Below, piece by piece: positions 9,859 through 22,217 of a stretch of 64,000 nucleotides of DNA (position 1 is its first letter; each line of letters starts with the position of its first letter). A model generated the notes under the pieces. The model had not been told where the DNA came from and searched no databases. It saw only the letters and a list, made by a program, of their open reading frames with translations. The DNA is from Straminergon stramineum (Eukaryota; Streptophyta; Bryopsida; Hypnales; Calliergonaceae): positions 18,835,430 through 18,899,429 of the forward strand of contig OY987263.1 in NCBI GenBank assembly GCA_963920665.1, in the 5' to 3' direction. Position numbers and translations under genes: made by a program.

Positions 9859-12800
9859 ATGGCGGAAGGTACGGTTCCCGAAGGGGACATATGGTTTGAA
9901 CGAAAGCACGGCGGGTCGCGGAGTTGGTCGGACACAGGGAGCCGTCGGGAGTCGGACGATCTGGCGGAGCTCGAGTGGGCCGCTCTTGAGAAACTGCCGA
10001 CGTACCACCGCCTGCGTACGGCGATTCTTGAGTCTAACGGCGACGCGCAGGAGATGCGCGGGCCTATTGATGTGAGGTATCTTGCGAAAGGACAGAGGAC
10101 GAGCATCGTGGAGAAAGCTTTGGCCACCTCCGAGCAGAACAATGAGCGTTTCTTGTTGAAGGTCAAGGAACGGCTGCTTCGGTTAGGACATGGACACTCT
10201 TTCTTTTTTGTCTTGAGAAATTAATTCCTTCTATGTTCGTTTGTTGCAGCATTCGTCTTGTGAAGGTATGGACGCGCGATGTCACGAATTGTCTATTTGA
10301 TTTGTCGTGTTCGTTTCGAATTTTTCGTGAATATGTTCGGGACACGAGCTTGCGTGGCCCTTTCTGACGAAGAACGGGCGCATATGCCAGACTGGAGATT
10401 TTTAGAATGCGTTTTCGCTCCCTAGTTTTGCGTTTTAGTACATTCTTTTTCAACCTACCTCCATATGTTCTTGAGATTGTAAGTTGAAGAACGTGGGAGA
10501 AACTTTAAACTTCATGCTGAGCTAAATGCGAGAACGTTCAATTCTTGAGCGCCGTTCTTCCGACTACTTTGTAACTATGAGATGGCAGTGAACTTCCAAT
10601 TTTTTTTCTAACAAGTTGACGTGAACTGTTTCCGCAGAGTGGGAGTAACGCAGCCCACCGTCGAAGTTCGGTTTGAGGATTTGTCCGTGAATGCAGATGT
10701 TTACGTCGGAAGTCGAGCGCTGCCGAGTTTAATAAATTTTACACGAAATTTGGTGGAGGTAACTGATTGATTATATCCGTTTTTTCACTCCGCAATTTAA
10801 CGTTGGGTGTAATATCTTGAAACAATTCAAATATTAATGGAACCTTATATCTGACACGTAGCTATTTTCGTGCAGGGTATGCTGGCTTCTTGTCGAGTTT
10901 TGCCAAACAATAAGCGGGACTTTCCTATCTTGCATGAAGTTAGTGGCGTAGTTAGACCTGGCAGGTACTAGTCTTTGGCACTTTTTCCAGCTGTTTGAAA
11001 TAGTAGTATTGATTGGAATGTATATTGGTAGCAAAAATGGTGGAAGGGGGCCCCTTGATAGGTCGGGATGCCATGGAATTGCTCTGTTCACCAGACTCAA
11101 GTCGATCTAATGAGTTACCTTATATCATCATTTCTATTTTTGCAGGATGACTCTACTTTTAGGTCCTCCAGGTGCTGGAAAGACCACGCTGCTACTAGCG
11201 CTAGCTGGAAAACTTGACAACTCCTTGAGGGTAAGCCACGAAGCTATAATCTCTGAACGTTTTTGTTTCTAACTAAAAATTCTAAAGCTCCAAACTTGCA
11301 TTACGGTAGTTTACTTAAGTCAAACTGTGTAGAACTCTGTTTGCGATGTTTGCATTACTATAGTTGAGCTTTTCTTTTACTTTCTCATTGTGCTCTGATC
11401 CTTGTATTTTCTTGGTTTGTAAATTTATAATTGAATTTTTTCTTTGTTCAAAGCTTTAGAATGTCGTTCCTCGACTGGATTGAGGCTCATTTGAACTTGT
11501 TATACTCCAGACTTCCGGGAAGATCACATACAACGGACACACTTTTGGCGAATTTGTTCCTCAAAGAACTTCGTCGTACATTAGTCAAACTGACAACCAT
11601 ATCGGGGAGCTTACCGTTCGGGAGACATTGGATTTCGCCGCAAGATGTCAGGGTGTTGGCTACAAATATGGTCCGTATCCATTATGTCGTCCTGTAATTA
11701 TACAGTTAGCTCTTCGTCTCACTGAATTACTATCGCAGTGTATCATTTTGGGTGCAAATAGAATAAGTGGATCCAGGAGCAGTGATTATCATCAAACTAG
11801 AAATTTATGTCTTGTGGCTTGCAACGAAGCTCCAGCAGCGGCTCTATAGGTCCTTTTGAGTGTCCCTATTGTGAAAGCTTGGTTTCATAGGGTTTATGTG
11901 GATAGTTGCACCTGCGATCATAATCCCGATGACTGAATCTTGTAAGAACTTCTGTTTTTCTGTTCGATTCTTGTAGACATGCTGACAGAGCTTGCTCGTA
12001 GAGAGAAGGAACACAATATCCACCCGGATCCGGATATAGATGCATACATGAAGGTAAGTCTAAATTTGTACCATGGAATTCTGAAGTGCTGTTGGTGGAA
12101 TATGGATACACAATGTGAAACTAATCGTCAATTAATGCCTTGTTTTAATCCTTTAGGCTTCAGCCGTTGAAGGGAAGAAGCACAGTCTTTCAACAGATTA
12201 CATCATGAAGATTCTGGGTCTTGAAATATGTGCCGACACCGTTGTTGGCAATGAAATGCTTCGAGGTATTTCCGGAGGTCAGAGAAAACGAGTGACAACA
12301 GGTAAATTAACTTTGAACATGGACTATTTCAGAAATGTCAACCAAGGTTCTTATTCTTTTCTCGCCCACGTGTGCACTCATGTGTCATTTATGGCCTAAT
12401 TAATAGCTTTCTTGCTGAATGAGGTGACACACACTCCTTACTGTTAAGTTACTTGCTGAAACTTCTTCTGCGCATGGTTTTGGTCGAAGGGTTTATCAGT
12501 GGTCCCACAGCATGCGCTTTTTGTTTTGATTGGACCAGGCTTCTTGCTTCCTGAAGCTATTCAAATGTCCTGCTCCTGCACTGAAGTCTGGGTGACAGTT
12601 TATTTATAATTGCTCCCTATTGCGTGCTAGGCTTAGTGTGGAATAACTCTCAATGCAGGTGAGATGGTGGTTGGACCAAAAAAGACTTTGTTCATGGATG
12701 AAATCTCTACTGGTTTGGACAGCTCTACGACCTACCAAATTGTAAACTGCACCCGAAATTTTGTGCATTTGATGGAAGGGACCGTTTTAATGGCTCTCCT

Positions 12801-15800
12801 CCAGCCTGCACCAGAGACTTTTGAGCTGTTCGATGACATCTGTTTACTAGCTGAAGGTCACATTGTCTATCTTGGGCCAAGAGAAGATATTTTGGAGTTT
12901 TTTGAAATTGTTGGCTTCAAACTCCCGCCGCGGAAAGGAATTGCGGACTTCCTTCAAGAGGTACGAGAGAGTAGACAAGATTTTCAATTTGTTTACAAGT
13001 AAACTTGCGGTTGATTTCTGGTCGCTTCGTGATTCTTAATTTACATGATCTTGCTTTTCTTGATGATCAGAAATTATGTATGATTTTTGTATTATCACTG
13101 GTTTTTGACTGCGAGAGTGCTTCTCACTGCAGGTTACGTCTAAAAAGGATCAAGAGCAGTATTGGTTTGATCAAAGAAGACCATATCAGTATGTACCTGT
13201 TGCTGAAATAGCAAATGCATTCAAGGATTATCGCATTGGTAAGGAGTTGGACGAGAAGCTTGCTACTCCCTTCGACAAAACTGAAAGCCATCCAGCAGCT
13301 CTTGTTTCCTCTAAGTTTGCATTGTCTAAGTGGGAACTCTTAAAAGCTTGCGTTGAGAGAGAAGTATTGCTTATGAAGCGAAACAGATTCTTGTATATAT
13401 TTCGGACGTGTCAGGTGAGCACTTACGACTTCTACCGTCCGTTCCTTTGAAATAACATGATAATAATTCCTTTCATTCTTTTCTACTGAAAACGATCAGT
13501 GAATCCTGACTGTGTACAAGATTTTGACTCTCAGAACTGAATTTGGAAAACGATAATAAATGTTTGACTTGAGTTTTTTGTCTGGTGTTGCAGGTTGCCT
13601 TCGTAGCCTTCATTGCTTGTACTCTTTTTTTCCGAACACGGTTACACCCAAGCAATGAATTATACGGGTCGCTATACCTCAGCACACTCTTCTTTGCCCT
13701 CGTGCACATGATGTTCAATGGATTCTCGGAAATGTCTATCACGGTGGCACGGCTACCTGTTTTTTACAAGCAACGGGATAATCTTTTCTACCCGGGTTGG
13801 GCATTTTCAGTTCCCAGTTTTCTTCTACGTCTGCCGTATTCAGTGGCTGAATCCTTAATATGGTCATGTATCGTCTACTACATTATAGGGCTTAGCCCAG
13901 AACCTGGCAGGTAACGACTCTGTGCCTTCATCGTGCACTGGGAGCAACTCCTTCGTTACCTATTAACGGATTTAATTTGTACTCCCTCCGTCCCACTCAA
14001 AATCTCCGAATCGGACATAGTGCGTGTACCACTAATTAAACCGCTCCATTTATTGATTTTGTTTGCTGAGCAAGCGATGTGGAATTTAAATCACGTGTGT
14101 ATCCACTCCCTCCATTCTACATCGCTTGCTCAATGATGAACGACCAAAATCAATAAGCGGAGCCTTTGTTAGCGGGACGGAGGGAATACACATTTGCGAC
14201 TTGTTGGTCCTTGTTCATATGGTTTCTCAGGGATCGTACGCGTCTCCTGTCGTCCTGAAGCTATGTGTCTCAAATCTTTCCTAAATTTCTTGATGCCTTT
14301 GCGTTCAAAGTCTTGTCTATTTGAAAAGGGGGCACCCGATTGTCTACTGATAAAAGATTTGTATCTTGCAGGTTCTTTCGTTACCTGCTACTTCTGTTTT
14401 GTATGCATCAAATGGCAGTCGCTCTTTTCAGACTTATAGGTGCACTTGGTCGGAGCATGGTGATTGCCAACACGTTTGGTTCTTTTGCTCTTATGATTGT
14501 ATTTTTACTTGGAGGCTTCATCCTTTCAAAGCGTAAGTCCTCCTCCTGTGAATGACAGTATTTACATGATTCTATCTGCGCTCAAGTTAAGTACGAAAGT
14601 GATATTTCAGTGAACGTTGAAATTTTGTTTTCTACAATATCTCCACACAGCAGGAGTTTTATAAAATTAGTAATTAAACTCGGTCAGCATTTGGACAGTA
14701 TTATTGTATTCAATTTTTTTTTGAGGTACGTGTCCTCAGGGTCACTTTCTTATTTTGAAGATTTTTTTTCCCATTACTGTGTGCCTTGTTTATGGAACAG
14801 AGAGCATACATCCTTGGTGGATATGGGGATATTGGATTTCACCTCTGTCGTATGCACAAAATGCTATTGCTGTTAATGAGTTTCTTGCTCCTCGGTGGCA
14901 GAAGGTCAGTAATTCTACCATTGTAGTTTATTTAGTGCAGGGTTACATAAGCGAATTACACTTCCGAGTCATGACTCACAAAGTTAGTGTATCTTTATTC
15001 TGTTTAACAGAGTCTAAGTGACATGTCTTTTCATTGTCACCTGTGCTTCCAATCATCCTCAAGAATAATATGGGGACCTTTGTTTCTAGATAATTTCATA
15101 TGTTTAATTACTTCAGCATTCAAGTATTTCTACTAATATATATTTTTTGGAGTTTCAGCTCAGTAGTATTACGGGGCGACCACTGTATCTGAGCATACTG
15201 GAGAGCAGAGGGATATTTACTCGCGGGTATTGGTATTGGATTGGCATCGGTGCTCTAGTTGGTTATATCGTGCTTTTCAACATATTGGTGACCTTTGCCC
15301 TGCAATACCTGAGCCGTAAGTGATTCATTTCTGTTTCTTCTAAGCCATTTCATACTCACGGTTTTCCGTGTCATGGTGGACATCGTTCAGCAAAGATCCT
15401 TGTTTCAGAATCATTACAACTAGACTATCCTAGTATAGTGGATTGTTAAATTACTGATATCGATGTTTTTGCTTTGACCAGCGATGGGCAAGCCTCAAGC
15501 TACGGTAGCAGAAGAGACCGTGAAGGAAAAGATTGAAGGACGTGCCTTTGCTTCTAAGAGGAAGAGCATGAGTGTGCGTGATGGTCATTCAGATGGCCAC
15601 CGAGGTTAGTTGCAGAGCCTCATTACATGAATTTACTATGAGTATTTGAATGGAAACTATACTTGTACCGAACTTATATGCTGTGTCCAGAAGTTGTGAC
15701 TACTTGCGGAGAGGGGACATCTAAGTGATAAGTAGATTTCAGGATACATATATGAATGTGGAACCTCAAACTGATTCAACGTAGAATTGAATGGGAGGAG

Positions 15801-18800
15801 ATTCCTCCAAAAAAAAGGGGGGACTTATGCCTCTAACCTCCATGATTCAATTGCCCCTCGATGGTCCTTCTCCGCTATTTATCCCAGCATTTTCTCTTTT
15901 CGAATTCACTGTACTGAAATGTATACTACTTGGGGGTTCTCAACATACTAACCTCAAAATGAAAATGAACCTGCTTTGTTAGCGAACACTAATTGAGTGA
16001 AAGGAAGTAGAAAAACTAATGACTGGAGATTTTATGTTTTCCAGAAGAGGTGCAGATGGAGGAATTCTCTCGTGACACGCATTCTGAGACGACAATTGAC
16101 ATTGCGAACCTGAAGAAAGATAACCAGGGTCAAAAGGGAATGATTTTGCCTTTCGAACCCTTGTCATTAACTTTCCACGACGTCAACTACTACGTTGACA
16201 TGCCCTCTGTAAGTTATCAAAGTCCTTCAATTCAGTTCCAGTTTCTCATAGGACAATAAAGCTCAGTAATTTAATTGAATAGCGTGGCTAGTGCGTTTAT
16301 TCATAGGAAATACATGATTTTTTATAGCAATGGGTAGATTCTTCGTGAATCCTTATGAGTGTGTGCTTGTACTGCAGAACATGAAAGGCGAAGGTGTCAC
16401 TTCTGATAAGCTGCAGCTGCTACGAAACGTAAGCGGAGCATTTAGGCCTGGTGTGCTGACTGCACTGATGGGTGTCTCTGGAGCGGGGAAGACTACGCTG
16501 ATGGATGTCCTTGCTGGAAGGAAAACAGGAGGTTATATTGAGGGAGAAATTAGGGTGTCTGGATACCCCAAGGTTCAGGAGACATTCGCGCGTATAGCAG
16601 GGTATGTGGAGCAATCGGATATACATTCTCCACAGCTGACGGTTCACGAGTCTTTAACATACTCGTCTTGGTTGCGGCTACCTAAGGACGTTGGTGCTGA
16701 AACTCGAGAGGTGAGCGGTCTTCACTCTGCCCTTTAATCATTCACATGTTAACTAAGATTCGAATTCTGTTTGGAGGATGACCCCTTAATCAATTTTTGC
16801 AAAATCTCTCACCGTACAATTAGTCGGTGCTACTCATTCTTCTAGGTTGTGGATTTATGGAGCAGGCAATGCGTTTAGTCAAGTTTTATAATTTGAAATC
16901 GGTGATCTACCTGACAGAAATTTGTTTTGGTTGTTATTTTGCTTCTCTAGACCTTCGTGGAGGAGGTTATGGAATTGGTGGAGTTGAACACTTTGAGAGG
17001 ATCTCTTGTTGGTCTTCCTGGTAGCACTGGACTGTCGACAGAGCAAAGAAAGCGTCTGACTATTGCAGTCGAATTAGTTGCCAACCCGTCCATTATTTTC
17101 ATGGATGAACCAACATCAGGACTGGACGCTCGTGCAGCAGCAATCGTAATGCGCACTGTTCGAAATACAGTGGATACAGGGAGAACAGTCGTTTGTACCA
17201 TACATCAGCCCAGTATTGATATATTTGAGGCATTTGATGAGGTATTGATTTCCTGTACATTTGGCACCTTCTTTGTGATTATGGTGCTTTGCTCAGTTAC
17301 CATGTTCTTTCTTCTTGGATTATATATAGTTGACTGATGGAGGGTTCTAATTGCACAACAATTTGTACTGTGTGTAGCTGTTGCTATTGAAACGTGGAGG
17401 ACAAACCGTATATGCTGGACCTCTTGGTGTACAATCAAAGCTCTTGGTGGAGTATTTTCAGGTACCTGCAATGGACAAGTTCTAGGTGATAGTCTTATCA
17501 TTTCAAGGATGAACTTTTTAAATTTTATGGGTTTTGTAAGATCTGTGCAATGTGGTCCTTAACGAGGTGAGATGAGATCCTCTTCCATCATATGTGCTTA
17601 ACGGCATCACAATATTCTCTGAGAATTTTTTTTAATGAACCGTTGTTATGGAGCAGACAATCGAGGGAACTCCTCCTATTAAAGAAGGGTATAATCCAGC
17701 AACATGGATGCTGGAGGTCTCAACTCCAGGAGCAGAGTTGCACATCGGCAAGGACTTCTCAGATATTTACAAAGATTCTGACTTGTTTGGGTGAGAAACT
17801 TGTGCTTCTGCAACTGAAATCCAGAGAGCTTAAAAACCTTTTTTTGTATTGCTTGAAAATGTAGATTTCGTGAAAATATGCTGATTTAAGTATTCAATGG
17901 CATATTTCCTACAGGCGAAACGAGGAAATGATTAAGACGTTAAGTGTTCCTAAACCTGGATCGCATGACCTCGAATTTCCGACTCAGTTCTCGCGATCTT
18001 CTTTGACTCAGTTTAAAGCCAACCTGTGGAAGCAAAAATTGACTTACTGGCGTAGTCCTTATTACAATGCCGTGAGATTTTTCTTCACAGTCATCTGTGC
18101 ACTGATCTTCGGGTCAGTCTTTTGGAACCTCGGTTCCAAGAGGTAACCACTATCTTCCATATTGCAGTGGAATTTTTTTTGAAAGTCAGATTCGACATGC
18201 TCAGCCTGCGTTAGTTACGTAATTTTACTCCTAAATTAATTGTAAGCAGTTCTTGTCTTTGATTTTAATTTTAGTTTTCTTCACTAAACGAGTATTATAT
18301 TATGAAATCCAGAAAGACACAGCAGGACGTTTTTAACGTGATGGGGGCGTTATATGCTGCTGTGCTGTTTTTGGGAGTAAACAACGCGTCCAGTGTACAA
18401 CCTGTTGTAGCAGTAGAGAGATCAGTGTTCTACAGGGAGCGAGCAGCTGGCATGTATTCACCCCTGCCTTACGCCTTCGCTCAGGTATGTGTTGTCAATG
18501 TACGGCGGGTTCCTTGTCGTAGTAGTTTAAAACCCAATTTTTCTTCCTTACATATATTGGAGAACGAATGGTGCCAGCTGGAATCTACTCTCCAATTTGA
18601 GGTTGGTAATGTAGAAGTAGTGTGGGTTCCATGTCATCATTCAACAGTATTCCGAAGCATCTGAGGCCCTGATTGAGGGGCATTTCACTGATTTAGTGGA
18701 TATGTAAAGCTTTTTTTGATAGGAATATCACTTCCGCGCGCCTCTCTTGAGTGTTTTTTTTCTCTTTAAAAAACCCTTTGTCTTTCTCTTAAGAAATGAA

Positions 18801-19666
18801 CCTAACGTAATTTTCATCCACGTGCAGGGTTTAATCGAAATTCCTTATATCTTTGTTCAAACTTTGGTATATGGACTTATCACATACTCCATGATCCAGT
18901 TTGAATGGACGGCAGGTACATGCTACGTTTTACTATAGCGAACTTGTTTTTTGCAGGCTGCCAATGAATGACTGGAGTTCTGTATTCTTAGGAGATTGGC
19001 ATACTGCATTTTTCACTAAATTCTTGGTACTGATATTTTTGTGTTTTCTTGCAGCTAAATTTTTCTGGTACATCTTGTTCATGTTCTTGACATTCTCTTA
19101 TTTCACATTTTACGGCATGATGGCGGTTGGATTGACTCCCTCTCAGCAACTGGCAGCTGTCATTTCCTCCGCGTTTTACTCTATCTGGAATCTCTTTTCC
19201 GGATTTCTCATTCCCCGTCCAGTGAGTGGCAGTCATACTAGTCTCTGAATAATTGCCCTAGGGAAAGCCTTAATATCAGATGTATTATATGTTTAGTATG
19301 TGCATCTTCTGGTATCTTTTTGTGATTCTTGTAGTTAGTTAACTTTGTGGATTTGTATGCTCCAGCCTAATGAAGTGTAACTGGTTGTCAATGCAGAGTA
19401 TGCCAGTGTGGTGGTTTTGGTATTACTACCTCAGCCCTGTCGCATGGACTCTCTATGGTTTGATTGTGTCACAACTTGGCGATGTAGAAACAACCATCGA
19501 TGCCCCAGGCTTCCCCAACGCCACAGTGAAACAATATCTGCATTCTTACTTTGGCTTCGAACACTCAATGGTTGGAGTTTGCGCTGTCGTCTTGGTAGGT
19601 TTTGTCGCTGCCTTCTGGCTAGTATTTGCGTTCTCCATTAAGTTCCTAAATTTCCAACGACGTTAG
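9859..19666 (+). CDS. PDR-type (full-size ABCG) ABC transporter, 24 coding exons, intact
   Basis: Full-size plasma-membrane ABC exporter of the plant pleiotropic drug resistance family, in reverse order (NBD-TMD-NBD-TMD), 1,458 aa, the usual family length. Exons: 9859-10181, 10638-10758, 10876-10964, 11146-11230, 11511-11670, 11977-12053, 12157-12301, 12659-12960, 13133-13414, 13594-13910, 14372-14532, 14801-14904, 15159-15315, 15482-15604, 16045-16208, 16378-16710, 16951-17241, 17378-17461, 17657-17790, 17915-18142, 18313-18484, 18828-18915, 19055-19221, 19397-19666. All introns are GT-AG and phases join without a stop. NBD1 has Walker A GPPGAGKT (184-191), signature ISGGQRKR (323-330) and Walker B LFMDE (344-348). 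NBD2 has Walker A GVSGAGKT (902-909), GLSTEQRKR (1008-1016) and Walker B IIFMDE (1029-1034). Hydrophobic TMDs lie at about 520-760 and 1175-1458. ATG 9859 is the first ATG after the putative TATA box. The family exports terpenoids, hormones or xenobiotics; the substrate cannot be read from sequence. I see no defect. Confidence 0.95.
13980..14188. mobile_element. Stowaway-like MITE in an intron of the PDR gene
   Basis: The terminal inverted repeats read CTCCCTCCGTCCC on the left and GGGACGGAGGGA on the right, each flanked by TA. This is the canonical Stowaway (Tc1/mariner) end and target site. Inside, about 45-base arms around 14041-14090 and 14118-14170 are inverted copies of each other, so the whole element folds into a long hairpin. 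It sits wholly within the intron between exons 10 and 11 (13911-14371), leaving both splice sites intact. Confidence 0.85.
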
Positions 19667-22150
19667 ATGCTGTGAAATTCATTTTGAGTAGATAAATAAG
19701 CTGGATGGAGCAAATGCTCTTTAGTAATCCAAGATGTATTTATTTGCCTGTCATTTGTGTTTCGACCACAATATGTGGAGTGGAATGATTTGTGCCAAGC
19801 AAAGTTTTCAAGTTTTAGCTTTACCAGTTCCTTCTCTCTATTATACATGAAAGTGTAGATAGTAGTGTTGGATGGTCAGAAAAGGCTCTCCGCAGATGAC
19901 ATGTCATGATGATCTGTAAGAACATATCTGCAACGATGCCTTCTAGGGCAAATGATGTTGCAATGATGTAATTCATGGAACAGTGAATGAAAACACATTG
20001 AAAAAAAACACCAAGTTTGAATGAAGGATTGTTGCATCATTGTCGTTGCATGAGTGGAGGTGTGGTTTTACTGTGTAATTAATTTTGCCAATTTGACACA
20101 GCAATGGAAATGTATTTACCGAATGTTTACAGCAAGGATGAATTGCTGTTACAATAGTGGTTGTCTCAATTAGACATTGAATAGCTTGAACCACAAAGGC
20201 AAGATGGAAGTTAACCTTGAAACTCCGGGCGCTGGAGCCTATGACCGTATGGTCAAACACCGAAGTCCTCTCTATACTGGATGCTTCATTTTACCATTGA
20301 AAATGAATGGAATTTTTATTTTTTATTTTTCATAGATTAAATCAGATTTCATAAACATGTCATAAAAATTAAAATTATTAAGAATTTTTAAAGAAAAAAA
20401 CAGAAAAAAATTCATATCAAATACAAATAAACTCATGAATTTTCTCCATTGGTCTATATTTTGGTTCTAGAACATCATGGTGCAAACTAAATTTTTGTAT
20501 CATACTATAATTAATTAGAAATTTGGTAGAACATGATAATAGGGCCAAAGTTTAAATGGATGTAAAATAAATACACAATTTTAGGAATTTTACAAAATTT
20601 CAAATTGGAATAGAAATTAGACTTACTAATCTTCACTTCATTAGTTGGGATTATATTCAAAAAAGATCATTTTAAAGGCTAATAATCAAATCAAGAGTAG
20701 TAGAGGTAGGCATTGCCAAAGATTTGGCAAATACTTACTTCATAAATGTCCAATTGTTTTGCTCTACCGTATACACGACATTAAAAGAGGTTATTGCCAC
20801 ACCTGAGTGAAGAATGCATTTCTAAAGACTGAAGCAAATTGTTATCGAGAAGCTAAAGCTCCCGCAACTTGGACACAAGCTCCACCACATTCCGCTCCCA
20901 AAGTTGGACCTTGGCTTTTGCATTGTAAGGTTAGAAATTATTGGCAAAAATCTATACATTATTTTGTGGTGAGGGAGAAGTATTTATTTACATGTTCGTC
21001 TCTTGAGAGCTAGAGAGAATAGAGATCACTTCAATTTAAGAAGTTCATCGTGAATACTACTCTATACAATGATTTATCAATAGATAATGAAACATCTAGT
21101 TGCATAATTTTTGATTGAACACAATATTAGCATAGCACATCAATTTCCTAGGTTAGCGACACAAAAACGAGCATATGAAAAAGTATTCCAAGATAAAGGA
21201 AGGGTCATCACTTGGCATGCTTTGTAAAAAAAGGGAAATGAGCACTCACAATGTAGCCATGGATGTACACCATAGATGAAAAGAAAAGTTCATTATACAA
21301 GTGAAGTAGTAGGAAATAAAATAACCCATGTGAAATATGTAAAGCAAGAATTTTGTTTGGAGTAGAATTTTTAAAACAATGTTTATATGTCTGAAACCAT
21401 GTCTATATGTCCAACAATCAAACTTGCATCTTCTAATTATTTCATATCCTTGAAGGATTCATAACAGACAATGGATTTCATTATAAGAATGACCTCTCCA
21501 CTGTTCATTCTCACTAATGTCAATGAAGTAATTCCTGGCCAATTTGCCATCAAAAAATTCTCTTGATGGTAGATGGTCTTTGGACGTTCTGGCTTACATT
21601 GGACATTTTCTTTTTCTTACAATAACTTGGTCATTTAATTCTTGTTGAATTCAACAATTTCTCTTGTTCCATTTTTTCCAACTTTCTTTGAAATAATTGC
21701 TTTTGTCTTCACTGAACTTCTTGCCATAGAGGTTCAAGACAGTAGGACACAACATGGACATGCACGAATGACAATACACACACGAAGACAATAGGACACA
21801 ACACATAATATAGGAATTCACAAAATGATTGGCTAATGGTGCTCCTCCAAAATGGCCAAAAATGTCACTCTTCATTGTTCTGCAACTACATTTTGATAAC
21901 TGATTCAGAACTGAAATTTCGAGAACGATAGGAAAGCATCGAATTCTACTTATAACTCAAAACAAAATTTGAAAAATTGCTATTTTCCAGCTTGATCCGG
22001 AACATTTTTGTGTAAGAGGAAGATCATAGGGGGACTGAAGGAGGATGACAAATCAGTATACTTCTTCGAAAATGAAAATACATAAATCACTGGTGCAAAC
22101 GAAGAGGGTCCCACCTTATCCATCTCTCTCTCTCCCTCCCGAAAGAAGCA
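19667..22150. other. Intergenic between the PDR and CYP97A genes
   Basis: 19667-20280 is less AT-rich and probably includes the PDR 3' UTR. 20290-22000 is AT-rich with no open frame of note. The 200 bases before CYP97A contain pyrimidine-rich CT runs (22122-22140) typical of a plant leader. I see no clear TATA box. Confidence 0.5.
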
Positions 22151-22154
22151 CTGA

Positions 22155-22214
22155 ATGCCATCGCTCTTGCAGCCTGAGCTGTTTTGCAGCCGTTTTGCAG
22201 CAGCCCCGCAGTGA
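22155..22214 (+). promoter_or_regulatory. Possible upstream ORF (19 codons) in the CYP97A leader
   Basis: An ATG at 22155 opens a 19-codon frame whose TGA (22212-22214) ends three bases before the CYP97A start codon, in another frame. It can act only if transcription starts upstream of it, which the sequence does not show. The repeated TTTTGCAG motif within it (about 22190 and 22199) could instead be an intron acceptor in the leader. Confidence 0.35.
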
Positions 22215-22217
22215 GCT

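Noticed and set aside
9483..9899. Plus-strand frames of 87-138 codons before the PDR gene
   Set aside because: They lie mostly upstream of the TATA box, have no recognisable motif and overlap the PDR start in another frame.
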